Made by a program: the position numbers and the translations under genes | NCBI GenBank assembly: GCA_002310115.1 | Contig: DBYI01000033.1 | Location: forward strand, 313-23,596 | Length of the DNA stretch: 23,284 bases | Reading direction: 5' to 3' | DNA from: Ruminococcus flavefaciens | GTDB lineage: Bacteria > Bacillota > Clostridia > Oscillospirales > Ruminococcaceae | Shown: positions 22,701 through 23,284 of the stretch, one piece after another | Numbering within the stretch: the first letter of the stretch is position 1 | Layout of the letters: every line of letters starts with the position of its first letter | The notes under the pieces: generated by a model | Database searches by the model: none | What the model was told of the DNA's origin: nothing | What the model saw: only the letters and a program-made list of their open reading frames with translations

Positions 22701-23232
22701 CGTACATTGTAGAGAACATGATGGACTGGAGCGGTCTGAGGTTTTTTGACTTCTGCGCATAAATGCTGAATGTGAGACCTGCAGCGCCGACCTTTGCCAT
22801 CTGCATTATCATTACGCTTTCGAGTATCATCTTCCTCGGGAGAAGCATTACGATCAGGGTGAATGGGCTTGCCAGATAGTATCCTATGATGCCCATGAAG
22901 CCTCCGGAAAGATTTCTGCTCCAGCTGTAAAAGGCGCTTCCGTCTCCCCAGAATGCGTCCCTGAGAGACTCAAAGTAGTAAATGTACTGGCCGTTAAGGT
23001 CCAGTGTGAGCACTGAACGTTCGCCGAATGGATAGATGTCGAAGCCGATGTATGACACGAATGTAAGGAGAAAAGGTATCAGGAACGACGCTATATAGAA
23101 TAGCGGCTTGTACTTTACACCTTTTCTCTCAGCTATAATGTCTGCGGCTGTGATAGCGGGTTTAGTGCTGCCGATCTTGTTGCGGGCAGCGGTGCTTTTC
23201 TGCTTTGTGCCCGTAGCTTTTGACTTAGCCAA
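19780..23232 (-). CDS. YfhO-family large membrane protein (GT-C-like glycosylation protein) with repetitive tail
   Basis: An 1150-residue polytopic membrane protein. After a basic N-terminus (KSKATGTKQKSTAARNK) the first helix begins near residue 43. The loop with DLNGQYIYYFESLRDAFWG and FYSWSRNLSGGFMG is the conserved YfhO segment. About a dozen helices are followed by a large outer domain (about 540-985), a final helix near 988-1008 and a cytoplasmic tail. YfhO proteins in Bacillus and Listeria are linked to glycosylation of lipoteichoic acid; the substrate here is not known. The tail (1012-1150) is a low-complexity Glu/Ala/Lys helix with a 41-residue internal repeat. The TTG at 23232 is taken as the start because AGGAGG lies 7 bases upstream. 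Its promoter is probably beyond the window edge. Confidence 0.88.
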   Translation of the reverse strand: MAKSKATGTKQKSTAARNKIGSTKPAITAADIIAERKGVKYKPLFYIASFLIPFLLTFVSYIGFDIYPFGERSVLTLDLNGQYIYYFESLRDAFWGDGSAFYSWSRNLSGGFMGIIGYYLASPFTLIVMLLPRKMILESVMIMQMAKVGAAGLTFSIYAQKSKNLRPLQSIMFSTMYAMMAYVVIQLIDPMWIDGPVFLPLIILGVEYLIDDGRKINYIIPTALMFVANFYIGFMIAIFIAIYFFYYLFFGTSRKFKNIGEYGMVVLRMGISTLVVLMCSFIMIMPVYNALALGKFDFSEPDYSYRAMFNPLELVPCLLPNQYYSVNVDEGTRFYGRPEIYCGVLTFVLIPLFFMNKKIKLNKKIGYGLLSFILIFSMYVKPINMMWHGGQDPNWLPYRYSFLLSFVFVSMAADIFSNLEGYKMSPVSASISAAIVGILTAIFCAKMKDFNYNEEKYKYVAIYPYKANMERGSDSWEELWLGTVAFGLILGAIYLIAVYCYSHTRTKKAKNAITVGMALLIFFETGYNCYDSFRKIFKEVGNSDHSTYTEIMTAPDVVKKLSEYDGGFYRAEKTFNRMVNDNLAYGLKGISHSSSVMNARAITFIETMGYFTQSFESKYEGCNPVADSILGIKYVLDDPLRTNIGSTVDASYIKRFSADYKKDKNVPATMDIYENPNALNIGYMADDDILYLTGLGNDNPFNSLNNFLSAMAGSTTDFANLTPRQYYVPFDYTVKYDDTKVYYHDYDHNGIIHDCYEAFAGVDDAVVNIDITVHQDGDIYMHLGSELRNQINVWAAVKGDDGVYRGQKTGNEYYDSYGIYFNKLNNSSPIVRMGPFNKGDEVEIRLTIPPTGSNGKYTGSNEYLMLRKNSGFNFYYLDEEAFQEDINKLKTNPWVLDMSKTNDRHLVGDVDAQEGQILMTSIPYEPGWEVQIDGKTVQSQIIEEKNPDTKKTTLLNGDGAEGEIIVLGTLIGIRVPAGHHTVSLKYTPPGFNMGIVTLILGIILLALFYMYDRKHNKIIIEKLKAKKLIKSGEADKTIEEADNVKKSSKKNIIKSKGAITEEPLKKAKEKAEEVTEDIKENVEETSEDIAEEVVESAKDTAEEASEDIEEAAKGALADIKDGVEETSEDIAETAESAVESVLEEAKKKKK
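19841..19983 (-). repeat. Internal direct repeat in the YfhO tail coding sequence
   Basis: The 20 bases gcgatatcctcagaagtctc occur at 19841-19860 and again at 19964-19983, 123 bases apart. That is 41 codons, so the repeat is in frame. Both copies encode (V)EETSEDIAE, and the similarity extends into DIKxxVEETSEDIAE. The near-identity suggests recent duplication within the tail. Confidence 0.8.
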
Positions 23233-23284
23233 TTTTGTTCCTCCTTTTGCTTCGGGAATATATAGCCATAGTACCCGATTTTAT

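Overview
The window looks like chromosomal DNA of a Gram-positive, anaerobic, fibre-degrading Ruminococcus (R. flavefaciens-like), but this is inferred from gene content and not from a marker gene. Two secreted glycoside hydrolases end in threonine-rich linkers and type I dockerins, as expected of cellulosome subunits. The prolyl-tRNA synthetase is the short archaeal/eukaryotic-like form common in Clostridia. Shine-Dalgarno sites are strong (GGAGG, GAGGTGAT), TTG starts are frequent, and several promoters match TTGACA-N17-TATAAT exactly. No tRNA, rRNA, CRISPR array, insertion sequence or phage gene was seen.

Layout. Bases 1-981 (minus strand): ribosomal operon rplM-rpsI, with rpsI cut by the window edge, a strong promoter and a structured leader RNA. 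Bases 982-4049 (plus): regulatory DNA, a CBM22-GH10-dockerin xylanase whose promoter carries a perfect inverted repeat, then a coding remnant without a usable start, and a terminator. Bases 4115-9020 (plus): a promoter with a possible small leader ORF, a CorC/MpfA-like CBS transporter and an unknown three-helix membrane protein; then proS with its own promoter and terminator; then rnhA followed by a free-standing EF-Tu domain II-like protein. A bidirectional terminator at 8987-9020 separates these from the minus-strand half. Bases 9105-12879 (minus): two overlapping genes for BspA-type leucine-rich-repeat surface proteins with C-terminal membrane anchors. Bases 12918-16894 (minus): a FliB-like cysteine-rich protein, downstream of a PHP tyrosine phosphatase (CpsB type) and a CapD/WbpM-type nucleotide-sugar dehydratase. 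Bases 17018-19478 (minus): a GH5 cellulase with dockerin. Bases 19741-23232 (minus): a very large YfhO-family membrane protein with a repetitive charged tail.

How the genes fit together. The xylanase and cellulase are secreted and would be docked onto a scaffoldin encoded elsewhere. The LRR proteins, the CpsB/CapD pair and YfhO all concern the cell surface: adhesion or anchoring, capsule or surface-glycan sugar supply, and lipid-linked glycosylation. The ribosomal genes, proS, rnhA and CorC are housekeeping genes interleaved with this surface and fibre programme. The least explained items are the free-standing EF-Tu domain II-like protein, the apparent AUA start of rnhA, the threefold-repeated LRR module, the inverted repeat on the xylanase promoter and the alternative pairings in the rplM leader.
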